Positions 1-7,172 of a stretch of 64,000 bases of DNA are shown piece after piece (within the stretch, counting starts at the first letter, position 1; the number at the start of each line of letters is the position of its first letter). Both the position numbers and the translations under genes were made by a program. The notes under the pieces are model-generated. The model did not search any database. It saw nothing but the letters and a program-made list of their open reading frames with translations, and was not told the DNA's origin. This DNA is from Neodontobutis hainanensis (lineage: Eukaryota > Chordata > Actinopteri > Gobiiformes > Odontobutidae). Where the stretch lies: positions 26,272 through 90,271 of the forward strand of contig JALDNG010000738.1 in the NCBI GenBank assembly GCA_024349245.1. Reading direction: 5' to 3'.

Positions 1-273
1 TCCTATTTCTAAACTTGAGCATCTTGTCTCCTCAGTCCCACACATTTACAGACTGTTATAAAAACAAGAGGGGATGCCACACAGTGGTAAACATGGTCAA
101 TGCGTCTTTTCTTAGATGTGTTGATGCCATGAAATTTAAAATCAACTTATTTTTTCCTTAAAATTATTTATTTTCTCAGTTTAAACATTTGCTATGTCAT
201 CTATGTTGTCTTCTGAATAATACATCAATTGCATTCTGTTTTTATTCACAATTAGTACAGTGTCCCAACTTTT
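1..273. mobile_element. Truncated end of a widespread teleost DNA transposon
   Basis: From memory this resembles the terminal segment of a DNA transposon found in many fish genomes. Recognisable phrases are GGGGATGCCACACAGTGGTAA (62-100 region), the GTGTTGATGCCATGAAATTT stretch near 118-137 and the terminal CAGTGTCCCAACTTTT near 258-273. The usual continuation of that terminus is missing, because at 274 the sequence changes abruptly into the A-family left end. No transposase frame is intact in this piece. I do not assign a superfamily. The identity rests on recall and not on a search. Confidence 0.55.
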
Positions 274-383
274 AGGGGCCAAGCACCGAAGGTGCGTAGA
301 CCCTATTGAATCCGTTAGATTTCTTATTAGGGGCCAAGCACGAAGGTGCGTAGACCCTATTGAAATCGTTAGATTTCTTATTA
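274..383. repeat. Two tandem A-family left-end hairpin modules
   Basis: Module starts are at 274 and 329, both beginning AGGGGCCAAGCAC, followed by CCCTATTGAA, a CGTTAGATTTCTTATT tail and then the (TTA)n tract. Each folds as nested stems, with GCACC against GGTGC at the tip and GGGG against CCC at the base. The copy at 329 has lost one C at the tip (GCAC-GAA-GGTGC). Only one A body follows, so one module is supernumerary. Confidence 0.85.
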
Positions 384-638
384 TTATAATTCCGCATGGG
401 AGTCTATGGTAGGCCATAGAACCGTATGCTAAAAAGTTGTGAAATTTGGTACACTCATAGTGGACAGTGTGGGCTGTCATCCTAACAAATCTGAAGTGTC
501 TACCTTAATCCCTCTAGCGCCACCAACTGTCCAAAGTTGGACTTATGTTTATTCTAATAACTTTTGAACCGTAAGGCCTAGAATTAAAATTCTTTTTTCC
601 TCTGATTCCTTAGCTCAAGCCAATTCGATTGCACCCTC

Positions 639-646
639 TGACGTCA
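639..646. promoter_or_regulatory. Full CRE palindrome TGACGTCA next to two CCGCCAT motifs
   Basis: TGACGTCA is the full CREB/ATF palindrome. It is followed within 35 bases by CCGCCATGAT and CCGCCATTTTG, and the latter matches the YY1 core. The same arrangement occurs in every A unit that covers the region, at 48147, 50646, 52452, 54168, 56157, 58066, 59366, 61784 and 63804. The central CpG is intact in all ten. The sequence match is direct; binding is inferred. Confidence 0.45.
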
Positions 647-952
647 TTTTCCGCCATGATAGTTTTTCCGCCATTTTGAATTTTCTAAAAAACGTACTTT
701 TGCGAACTCCTCCTAGGCCGTAGCCCTGATTTTCACGAAAATTGAACCAGATCATCTTCAGACTATGCTGACTAAAAGTTATGAGAATAAAGTTGATTCT
801 TCAAACCGTTGTCAAATACCGCGCAAATAAATTCTACTTAGTGCGCAAAATTAAATGTCGGGGTATATCTCTGCAATGCTTTAACATATTCTAACCAAAC
901 TTAGTACGTGTTATGGCAACCATGATTTGAGGATGCCTGCAGAGTTTTGGCG

Positions 953-970
953 CAGCGCCTCCTAGTGGTC
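953..970 (-). promoter_or_regulatory. CTCF-consensus-like site in A unit
   Basis: On the minus strand this reads GACCACTAGGAGGCGCTG, close to the CTCF core (CCASYAG followed by GGCGC). Closer matches, GACCACTAGGTGGCGCTG, lie at 48463, 49181, 49621, 58382, 59682, 62098 and 62815. A copy at 60403 has lost the CpG (CAGCACCACC). A weaker relative with CCACAAGGTGGCGCTG follows about 250-270 bases downstream in most units, as at 1223-1240 here. Confidence 0.4.
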
Positions 971-1240
971 AGGAGATATAAAAGTGAATTATTTGCTTAT
1001 ATCTTCTGAACGCTTTTGCCAAAAATCATAAAACTGGTCTCTTTAGATTCAGTGCGTCATGCCGAGTCCTGCGATACCAAATTTTCCCATATCGGCCATT
1101 TTGAGAGTCGGCCATTATGAATATTGTCAAAAGTGCTATATTTTTTGAACGCATTGCCGCATCATTATGAAACTTGGTATGTGTCTTGGGACCAAGCCCT
1201 GAAGGTACTCAAAAGTTTTGGAGCAGCGCCACCTTGTGGT

Positions 1241-1283
1241 CAAAAGTTATAACCCAAATCAATAAATATGCTAATAACTTTTG
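1241..1283. repeat. Ten-base inverted repeat CAAAAGTTAT / ATAACTTTTG
   Basis: The arms at 1241-1250 and 1274-1283 are exact complements separated by about 23 bases. The first arm directly follows the CACCTTGTGG relative of the CTCF-like site. The arrangement recurs in other A units, for example near 48743, 51246, 54774, 56761, 58676, 59974, 60697 and 62387. A60-type variants carry single changes. A role is unknown. Confidence 0.5.
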
Positions 1284-1746
1284 ATTCCGTTACCTATTGT
1301 AAAACAAATGGTCTTAATGTGTTCACTGGATCAAGCCGAGAGCACAGATAACAAATATGTCCTATTCGGACAAACGTCCTGTTTGCCATGTTGTTTTTCC
1401 GAAAACCTACTTTTTCGAACTCCCACACCGTTTGTCCGATGTTTACCAAAATTGAATCATAACATCTTCAGACCATGCTGACAAAGAGTTATGAGAATTA
1501 AGTTGATTAGTCAAACCGTTTGCGAATACCGTGCAAATGAATTTGACTTAATGCGCTCAAAAATTAAAGTCAGGCTATATCTCTGCAATGCTTTAATATT
1601 TTCTAACCAAACTTAGTAATTGTTATGGCAACCATGACTTGAGTCTGCCTGCTGAGTTTGAGGACTTTAGTTGTTTCACACATCAGTTTGGTTACTGCGC
1701 TGCCTCTAGGTCGACCGTGATAAACCATTCAATCAAAGTGCTAAAG

Positions 1747-1966
1747 ACCATAGATGGCTTACTGGGCATTTCTGAGACTGCCAATAGTCTTAGAAAATAG
1801 GGAATTACATAACATAACGTATTACATAGGAGCTGGACCATTAGCGATGCTGTTACCTGGGCATTTGAGTAGTCTTGGTTTTGTTAGAACTGCCGATTTA
1901 GTTTTTCACAAATTAAGTTGTAAACTGTCTAAACATACTGTATAACGTTTTGAGCATTAAAGCTCA
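1747..1966. repeat. 220-base insert shared only by A1 and A5
   Basis: After the phrase AAAGTGCTAAAGACCATAG the usual GTATTGATGATTTTTC continuation is replaced by about 220 bases absent from the other A units. The stretch reappears at 55284-55500 with a few substitutions, and leads in both cases into the inverted repeat described next. The open frame in it (63 codons in each copy) has no recognisable motif. I cannot identify its origin. Confidence 0.6.
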
Positions 1967-1977
1967 TGCCGACATAG

Positions 1978-2092
1978 CGGCAGCATCAGACCAACGGCAG
2001 TGAGCATCTAAAGACATTTCAATAAGACTTTTAGACTGAAATCTTATTGAAATGTCTTTAACTGCTTACTGCCATTGGTCTGATGCTGCCAG
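1978..2092. repeat. Large near-perfect inverted repeat, about 50-base arms
   Basis: The left arm (1978-2029) carries GGCAGCATCAGACCAACGGC and ACATTTCAATAAGAC. The right arm (2041-2092) is its complement with a few mismatches, including TCTTATTGAAATGTC and GGTCTGATGCTGCC. The spacer is about 12 bases. The right arm is the normal forward sequence seen at the end of most A units, so the left arm is an inverted copy. A5 carries the same structure at about 55514-55630. Confidence 0.75.
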
Positions 2093-2105
2093 CCATCAAC
2101 ACATT

Positions 2106-2754
2106 GAGTCTGCCTGCAGAGTTTGAGCACTCTAGTTGTTTCACACATCAGTTTGGTTACTGGTCGACCGTGATAAACCATTCAATCAAAGTGCTAAAGA
2201 CCGTATTGGTGATTTTCCGCCATTTAGACTGAACTCTTATTGAAATGTCTTTAACTGCTTACTGCCATTGGTCTGATGGTGCCAGCCATCAACACATTGA
2301 GTCTGCCTGCAGAGTTTGAGGACCTTAGTTGTTTCACACATCAGTTTGGTTACAGCGCTGCCTCTGGATTGACGTGATAAACCATTAAATCAAAGTGCTA
2401 AAGACCGTATTGATGATTTTTGGCCATTTAGACTGAAGTCTTACTGAAATGTCTTTAGATGCTTACTGCCATTGGTCTGATGCTGCCGGCCATTAACACA
2501 TTGAGTCTGCCTGCAGAGTTTGAGCACTCTAGTTGTTTCACACATCAGTTTGGTTACTGGTCGACCGTGATAAACCATTCAATCAAAGTGCTAAAGACCG
2601 TATTGATGATTTTTCAGCCATTTAGACTGAAGTCTTATTGAAATGTCTTTATATGCTTACTGCCGTTGGTCTGATGCTGCCGGCCATGTCGGCATGAGAT
2701 TGAATGCCGGCCTAGTGCTTGGCCCCGTCATGGCTGCTTGCAGCTATATTTATT
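2106..2754. repeat. Tandem ~195-base right-end blocks of A1
   Basis: Blocks begin GAGTCTGCCTGC at 2106, 2299 and 2503, with a diverged first copy at 1641 before the insert. Each includes TTTCACACATCAG, GTGATAAACCATT and a closing TGGTCTGATGCTGCC. Copy number differs between A units: one in A2 and A9, two in A3 (partial), A4, A5 and A8, three in A6. The last block runs into the GTGCTTGGCCCC end. Confidence 0.7.
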
Positions 2755-2924
2755 AGGGGCCAAGCACCGAAGGTGCGTAGACCCTATTGAATCCGTTAGA
2801 TTTCTTATTAGGGGCCAAGCACCGAAGGTGCTGGAGGCACCTATTGTTTTTGTTCCGGTTCTTATTATTAGGGGCCAAGCACCGAAGGTGCGTAGCCCCT
2901 ATTGTATTCGTTAGATTTCTTATT
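2755..2924. repeat. Stack of three bodiless A left-end hairpin modules
   Basis: Modules start at 2755, 2810 and 2870, each AGGGGCCAAGCACCGAAGGTG. The first and third use the GTAGAC/GTAGCCCC plus CGTTAGATTTCTTATT version. The middle one has CTGGAGGCACC then TTGTTTTTGTTCCGGTTC, which marks a different subfamily. The third has a fully paired GGGGC/GCCCC base. None is followed by an A body here. The B array begins exactly at the TTATT that closes the third module. Confidence 0.85.
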
Positions 2925-3077
2925 AGGGGTTCAAGCACGAAGTGCTGAAACCCTATTGTAATTGTCCTGATTTTTAGGGGTTCAAGCACGAAGTGCTGAA
3001 ACCCTATTGTAATTGTCCTGATTTTTAGGGGTTCAAGCACGAAGTGCTGAAACCCTATTGTAATTGTCCTGATTTTT
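2925..3077. repeat. Three tandem B left-end hairpin modules (51-base period)
   Basis: AGGGGTTCAAGCAC starts at 2925, 2976 and 3027, an exact 51-base period. Each module contains the tip AGCAC-GAA-GTGCT, the base AGGGGTT with AACCCT, and the tail TTGTAATTGTCCTGATTTTT. A (TTA)n tract and the unit body follow. Elsewhere in the array the module is present once (11208, 19525, 27758, 32016, 35949), twice (23560 and 23611) or not at all (U2, U4, U10, U11). Confidence 0.9.
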
Positions 3078-3197
3078 ATTATTATTATTCTCCGGTAAAA
3101 CGCATCGTGCAGGTCAAACCGTAAATGCTGGAGCGTTGAAACTTTGTCAGATGGTAGTACTCACCTGCCGCTGAATGTGAAAAGGTATGACACTAAT

Positions 3198-3216
3198 TGG
3201 CCAATAGGTGGCGCTA
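3198..3216 (+). promoter_or_regulatory. CTCF-consensus-like site 1 of B unit
   Basis: TGGCCAATAGGTGGCGCTA fits the published CTCF consensus (YDRCCASYAGRKGGCRSYV) with one mismatch. Every B unit has it, usually in this form. The plus-strand reading is opposite to the A-family sites. The site is close to the unit start, about 110 bases after the anchor. The match is visible; occupancy is unknown. Confidence 0.4.
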
Positions 3217-3458
3217 TAGTAAGAAAAAAACGTAAAATGCAGATAAATCAAAAACTGTTTGGTCAAATCTCAAGTGTCTTATATCATTGGAAAGCGGTGT
3301 CATTGGCAAACAAAACGTATATCTCCGATTTCATTTCCGCCTATAAAAATTTTCCGCCATTTTGAATTTTGTTGAAAATCTACTTTTGCGAACTAGTCCT
3401 AGGTTTTTTGACCGATCGGAACCAAACCAGTGTCAACATGTTCTTTGGTGTCTTATTA

Positions 3459-3472
3459 TCGATAATTATCGA
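3459..3472. repeat. Perfect 14-base palindrome TCGATAATTATCGA
   Basis: The sequence is its own reverse complement. It is followed by a second short palindrome, CGAAATTTCG. The same pair recurs at 4172-4185 in this unit (713 bases away) and twice in almost every B unit. Small losses occur: U6 has TCAATATTTATCGA at its second site and U11 has TCGAATAATTATCGA. Confidence 0.7.
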
Positions 3473-3646
3473 AAAAAAGTCGAAATTTCGATTCTGGTTC
3501 GCTAAGGGGCTTCAAAATAAAAGTTCAAAAAACGCATGTTTTACGAAAAAGGCTATAACTCAAAAAGTAAATGAGCAAATTTTACCAAACTCGGTACACG
3601 TGTCTAAGGCGTGACTTTGTGGATAGGGTAACAAAATCGCGACGAT

Positions 3647-3665
3647 TGGCCACATGGTGGCGCTA
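3647..3665 (+). promoter_or_regulatory. CTCF-consensus-like site 2 of B unit
   Basis: TGGCCACATGGTGGCGCTA differs from the CTCF consensus only at the middle AT/YA positions. It lies 449 bases after site 1. It is present in all eleven units, for example at 7779 in U2. It sits inside a segment ending ATAACATGAAAAAAACAT that recurs after site 3. Confidence 0.4.
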
Positions 3666-4360
3666 TAACATGAAAAAAACATAAATTAGGCTATAACCGC
3701 GACCGCTAGTCCGATTGACTTGAAAATCGGTATGCAGTGTCTTGGCCCAAGGTGCTAGGTATGTCTAAAAGGACATTGGCCTATCTCAAAAAACATGGCC
3801 GCCATCGACCAATGAAGTTTGAGCACTTATTAGACGAGGTTATCGGAAGTCGATCGAAACGAAACTCGATAAGGCTGTTCGACTCGAGGTTCTAAAGGTC
3901 TGTAAGAATTTTGAAAGAAATCGGCCACTAGTCGGCGCTAACGAGTTTTATGGCTCTGTAATCACGTGGTGTTTTACATATCTACGCAAACTGCATATCT
4001 TTGGATAGATCTCTTCATGCTGAACAACTTTGCCAATATAACCACTGTTGTCAATCAAAGCGTTCATTAAATATTTGCAATTATGTTAAAAACCTACTTT
4101 GCGAACTAGTCCTAGGTTTTTCGACTGATCGGAACCAAACCAGTTTCAAAATGTTCTCTGTTGTCTCATTATCGATAATTATCGAAAAAAAGTTGAAATT
4201 TCGAAAATTTTTAGAGTAAAGGGCTTCAAAATAAAAGTTCAGAAAACGCATTATTTACTTAAAAGGTTATAACTCAAGAAGGAAATGAGATAAATTTACA
4301 AAACTTGCTACACGTATGTAAGGGGACACTTTGTGGTCAGGATAAAAATTTCGCGATGAT

Positions 4361-4379
4361 TGGCCACTTGGTGGCGCTA
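4361..4379 (+). promoter_or_regulatory. CTCF-consensus-like site 3 of B unit
   Basis: TGGCCACTTGGTGGCGCTA, 714 bases after site 2. Units U4, U7 and U11 have CACTCGG in the middle and U6 has CGCTCGG. The following context (ATAACATGAAAAAACATGAA) parallels that of site 2, so the two are diverged duplicates. Confidence 0.4.
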
Positions 4380-4859
4380 TAACATGAAAAAACATGAATA
4401 TACACGAAAAGGGCTATAACCGCGCGACCGCTAGTCCGATTGACTTGAAAATAGGTATGCAGTGTCTTGGCCCGACGTACTAGGTATGTCTAAAAGGACA
4501 TTGGCCTATCTCAAAAAACATGGCGCAATTGACTAATGAACGCTAATGTGCTCAAAAGCCTATTAAGGCTCAAAACTTCACTAAAGTAGGTGGGCACATG
4601 CAGCGTGTGTCTCTAAAGATGTGTGCAAACTTTTATGGACATTGGACTATAGGTGGCACTATAACATGAAGAAACATGAAAAGGGCTATAACCACTGGTT
4701 GTACATCTCTCTAGATATGTGTGTTTGTAATGAATATCTATTAAAGAAATGCTCAGCCTTTATTCAGATAAGCACATTTAACATATGACATTACATTTGG
4801 CAGTAGTTTTTAGCTTTAAAATTCACATTTAATATCACATTTTGTCAATGTTTATCAAT

Positions 4860-5061
4860 GCCATAGACTTGTGCTGGCTGTAATACTACTGTTGTCCTGT
4901 AGATGGGGTCTTTTCCTTGGCTTTTATCACTTGATTTTGACATTTTGTGTATTATTATTTTAATTTATTTTAATCTTCTTCTTTCTGTACAGCACTTTGG
5001 TCTACTTTGGTAGTGTTAAAGTGCTTTATAAATAAAGTTTGTTGTTGTTGTTGTTGTTGTT
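4860..5061 (+). mobile_element. LINE-like 3' tail ending in (GTT)n
   Basis: The segment ends with TACAGCACTTTGG, then AAAGTGCTTTATAAATAAAG and a (GTT)n run. This is the typical shape of L2-type LINE, or derived SINE, 3' tails in fish, which close with short tandem repeats. About 200 bases survive, with no reverse transcriptase. It is at the same place in all eleven units, so it was present before amplification. U7-U10 share AAATAAAGATTG where the others have AAATAAAGTTTG. Class is assigned by tail pattern only. Confidence 0.45.
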
Positions 5062-5124
5062 TGATGCAGGATTAGAAATGTACTCTCTTGTGTTTCCACA
5101 GGTTAAAATTAAATGTATAGGCTA

Positions 5125-5335
5125 GAATCATGGTAAATCAAACTGGAACATGGTAAATCACGGTAAATCATGCCAGGAGATGCTAAATCAATGTAAACTA
5201 TGGTAAATCATGGTAAAATATGTCAAATTATGGTAACATTTGGTAAATAACAAACATTTGTAATATCATGGTAAATCAGGCTAGAACATAATTAATCAAG
5301 GTAAACTATAGTGAAATATTGTAAATCACACTAGA
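5125..5335. repeat. Degenerate ATGGTAAATCA tandem array
   Basis: The words ATGGTAAATCA, CGGTAAATCA, ATGTAAACTATGG, TTGGTAAATAAC and TTGTAAATCAC recur at about 10-20 base spacing. The array is almost unchanged in length among all eleven units, unlike the neighbouring microsatellites. It ends at a solitary copy of the 23-bp minisatellite core (5336-5352). No function is evident. Confidence 0.6.
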
Positions 5336-5352
5336 GTGCAGTAGAACAGACT
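5336..5352. repeat. Solitary copy of the minisatellite core
   Basis: GTGCAGTAGAACAGACT matches the monomer that is tandemly repeated 1.6 kb further on (6962-7023). It is single in every unit. It may be the source of the minisatellite or a relic of an older spread. Confidence 0.6.
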
Positions 5353-5407
5353 CTATGTAGCCCTGTACAAAATTTCTATAAGTTTCAGAGTATAAAAGAT
5401 CATTAAC

Positions 5408-5427
5408 AGTGAACACACACACACAAA
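5408..5427. repeat. (AC)n microsatellite
   Basis: A short AC run follows ATTAACAGTGA and is followed by an A-rich tract and TATATATAAA. Its length and purity vary by unit, for example ACACACAAACAAA in U6. Confidence 0.8.
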
Positions 5428-5650
5428 AAATATATATAAAGAAAAGTTCATAGAGTTTATGATAGTTAAAATTGGGTAAAAGGTGTGTTGGTTAAAAGTA
5501 TAAATATAGTATATAGAGTTTAATAAATAAGGCTATTTACAGTTAAGTAAAAAAAAAAAATAGAGAAGGAGCTGTGTTTATTTGTGTAACCTAACCTGTC
5601 AAATGTCAGTCATTTAATTCCTGTTTTGCTGTTGGTTGTGTTAGTACTGG

Positions 5651-5688
5651 AGCCAATCAGAGTAACATCACTGTGTAAGGGGCGGGAC
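5651..5688 (+). promoter_or_regulatory. CCAAT box and GC box pair (promoter-like)
   Basis: AGCCAATCAG matches the NF-Y CCAAT consensus, and GGGGCGGGAC 18 bases further on matches an Sp1/KLF GC box. The CCAAT box is intact in all eleven units (9822, 13830, 17915, 22193, 26272, 30388, 34626, 38586, 42541, 46486). The GC box is intact in eight, has lost a G in U3, reads GGGGCAGGAC in U5 and is deleted in U8. There is no clear TATA box. Promoter activity is inferred. Confidence 0.4.
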
Positions 5689-5867
5689 TAGTGGGACAGG
5701 TTTGTGTGAGGAGCAGTGACATGCATGAGAGAAGGACAGACACATGTTATGATGAGAGAGCTAATGAAGGAGGTATCCTAGTGTGGGAAGCATTAATGTT
5801 TTGTTTATGAAGGTCGACTACTCGTGGTCCTTACAACAAAGAAAAACGTTGGTGTGACTTACAAGAG

Positions 5868-6515
5868 GTGAATATGATTGTATATGCCTGTAATTTTGTA
5901 TTATATCGAACTGGTATAGTTAGGACACTGAATGTATAACGTGTAGCATTCTATGCCATGTGCTCATATGTTGTAGTTTTAGCATTGTGATATCTCTAAA
6001 ACTACAACATATGAGCACATGGCATAGAATGCTCATATGCTCATATGTTGTAGTTTTAGCATTGTGATATCTCTAAAACTACAACATATGAGCATATGAG
6101 CATTCTATGCCATGTGCTCATATGTTGTAGTTTTAGAGATATCAAATGCTAAAACTACAACATATGAGCACATGGCATAGAATGCTCATATGTTGTAGTT
6201 TTAGCATTGTGATATCTCTAAAACTAAAACAAAGCTAACGCTAATTCAATAAGAAATAGTGTTTGATGTGGCTAAATTCAGATAATATGCTCTAAGGAGA
6301 CGGACGTTGGGGAGAGAGAGAAAAGGAGAGGTATGCCCTGCTGTTTTCTGCCCAGCTGTTCTGTGCACCCTGCCTTTACCTTCTGTGACGTGTTTCTAAC
6401 TTTGCCATAACTTTTGCCATTACCAACACCATTACCATTGCCTTCGCTGTACTGACTGCACCTGGATTCGTGAGTACTAACAATTCATATGCATGTGCTT
6501 TTTGTTTATGCTCAG
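5868..6515 (+). other. Intron-like interval with TACTAAC branch motif
   Basis: A donor-like GAG|GTGAAT at 5868 lies about 180 bases after the CCAAT/GC-box pair. TACTAAC (6475-6481) and then TGCTTTTTGTTTATGCTCAG (AG at 6514-6515) form a good branch point and acceptor, 35 bases apart. A second acceptor-like site, a T-rich tract ending TTCCAG, closes at 6677. A strong donor-like GTGAGT overlaps the branch motif at 6470. Splicing is speculative, and nothing downstream is a long frame. Confidence 0.2.
5945..6230. repeat. Expanded palindrome cluster (U1)
   Basis: The base form, single in U2, U5, U8, U9 and U10, is GCATTCTATGCCATGTGCTC then ATATGTTGTAGTTTTAG. In U1 this alternates with its reverse complement (CTACAACATATGAGCACATG) several times around short centres such as CATTGTGATATCTC. 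U3, U4, U6 and U11 carry other numbers of arms. The unit is inherently foldback-prone. Confidence 0.85.
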
Positions 6516-6687
6516 TTTCTGAGTGAAGCCTCACCGTACACAAAGTGTCATTGAACATGCCTGCAACGGGGTTGAACATTTTTTCAGAGGGAATGAATAA
6601 TTGTTTAAGTTCAATATAACCACAGAAAGGTTTTTCTTTTGGGAAAGTGAAGTTTGTTTTTGTTTTTTTTCTTCCAGCTCGTTTCAT
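6376..6687 (-). other. Recurrent minus-strand open frame, probably not a gene
   Basis: This frame of 103 codons (start residues MKRAGRKK) recurs in other units with varied length: 131 codons in U2 (10264-10659), 147 in U5 (22590-23033) and 135 in U7 (31059-31466). It is 95-100 in U3 and U6, 63-67 in U4, U8, U9 and U11, and absent in U10. Indels not divisible by three break it, for example in the T-run and in the CGGGGTTGAAC segment of U3. There is a basic start and a repetitive AKAMVMVLVMAKVMAK-like segment from degenerate DNA. No known domain is recognised. Confidence 0.15.
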
Positions 6688-6746
6688 GTATATGTGATTT
6701 GTTTTATTTAATTCTGAGATACAATTATCTTTTATTTAGTGTTGTA

Positions 6747-6804
6747 AATAAATATTTGGGAATAGTTTTGCAAACCAAAAAAAAATAGTTTTGGTGGTCT
6801 TTTA
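6747..6804 (+). terminator. Poly(A)-signal-like AATAAA with GT-rich tract
   Basis: AATAAA at 6747-6752 is followed at about 35-50 bases by GTTTTGGTGGTCTTTT, the normal spacing of a vertebrate polyadenylation site. It is conserved in all units. In context with the CCAAT/GC boxes it could end a transcript. AT-rich DNA gives such matches by chance. Confidence 0.25.
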
Positions 6805-6961
6805 AAGAATAGCAAAGAGTATTTTGAATATATAACATTTATTAAGTAACATAACAAAAACAAGTTGTATTTCTCTACAACGAGCCCAGGCCCAGTCTCA
6901 CTGTATTACCACTCCAGCTTTATTTTCTAACTACATGGCACCTGGGTTACATGTAGATGTT

Positions 6962-7023
6962 CAGTAGAACAGACTGTAAAGATGCAGTAGAACAGACTGT
7001 AAAGATGCAGTAGAACAGACTGT
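6962..7023. repeat. 23-bp minisatellite (U1, three copies)
   Basis: CAGTAGAACAGACTGTAAAG repeats with a 23-base period at 6962, 6985 and 7008 and ends in GTCGACAG. Copy numbers elsewhere are U2 4, U3 5, U4 5 (one degenerate), U5 3, U6 5, U7 4, U8 3, U9 3, U10 4 and U11 4. Variants AGAAC/AGTAC and GTAAAGATG/GTAGATGTG are shuffled between units. Confidence 0.85.
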
Positions 7024-7172
7024 CGACAGATATTAAAACAGACTTGCCTGTATTGGCTGTAAATGGTATTTTCCGTTCATTATTTCAGTGATAGAAATCT
7101 TGCTAAGTTAAAAAATAATGTCTTTTAATGCGTCTGTGGTTTAAAGGCCTTCAAGTTTAGCATTTGAGGCTT

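Larger units (their letters stand above)
274..2754. repeat. A-family unit A1
   Basis: A complete A unit with doubled left hairpins (274, 329), a CTATGG/CCATAG hairpin (402-420 region), two diverged internal modules and a right end with GTGCTTGGCCCC (2715-2726) and GCTGCTTGCAGC (2733-2744). The internal modules each contain a TTTTGCGAACTCCTCC-type segment, near 697 and 1413, about 715 bases apart. Near the right end a roughly 195-base block repeats four times. A1 is most like A5 (53899-55893), with which it alone shares the 1747-1966 insert. The unit's short forward frames are not shared in frame among units, so I see no gene here. Confidence 0.8.

Noticed and set aside
3144..3365. 73-codon plus-strand frame found at equal length in U1, U4, U6, U9, U10 and U11
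   Set aside because: Equal length is suggestive, but U3, U7 and U8 break it by single-base changes in the A-run and a- and c-types differ at many amino acid positions with no sign of constraint. It also overlaps the CTCF-like motif region that recurs in other frames in A.
3369..3614. 81-codon frame starting in the TTTTGCGAACT module
   Set aside because: It is open only in some units (U1, U4, U10) and shortened by A-run indels in others, and the homologous A module is not open in the same frame.
5040..5061. (GTT)n and (TTA)n length changes as separate signals
   Set aside because: These are ordinary microsatellite variation. They are mentioned only as unit markers and insertion context.
5945..6230. 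CRISPR-like array from the regular repeated arms
   Set aside because: Arms alternate in orientation, there are no unique spacers, and the context is a eukaryotic repeat.
6470..6515. A 46-base intron between GTGAGT (6470) and CTCAG (6515)
   Set aside because: It is too short for vertebrate splicing, and the branch motif overlaps the donor. Only use of the branch point and acceptor with the upstream donor at 5868 was kept, at low confidence.
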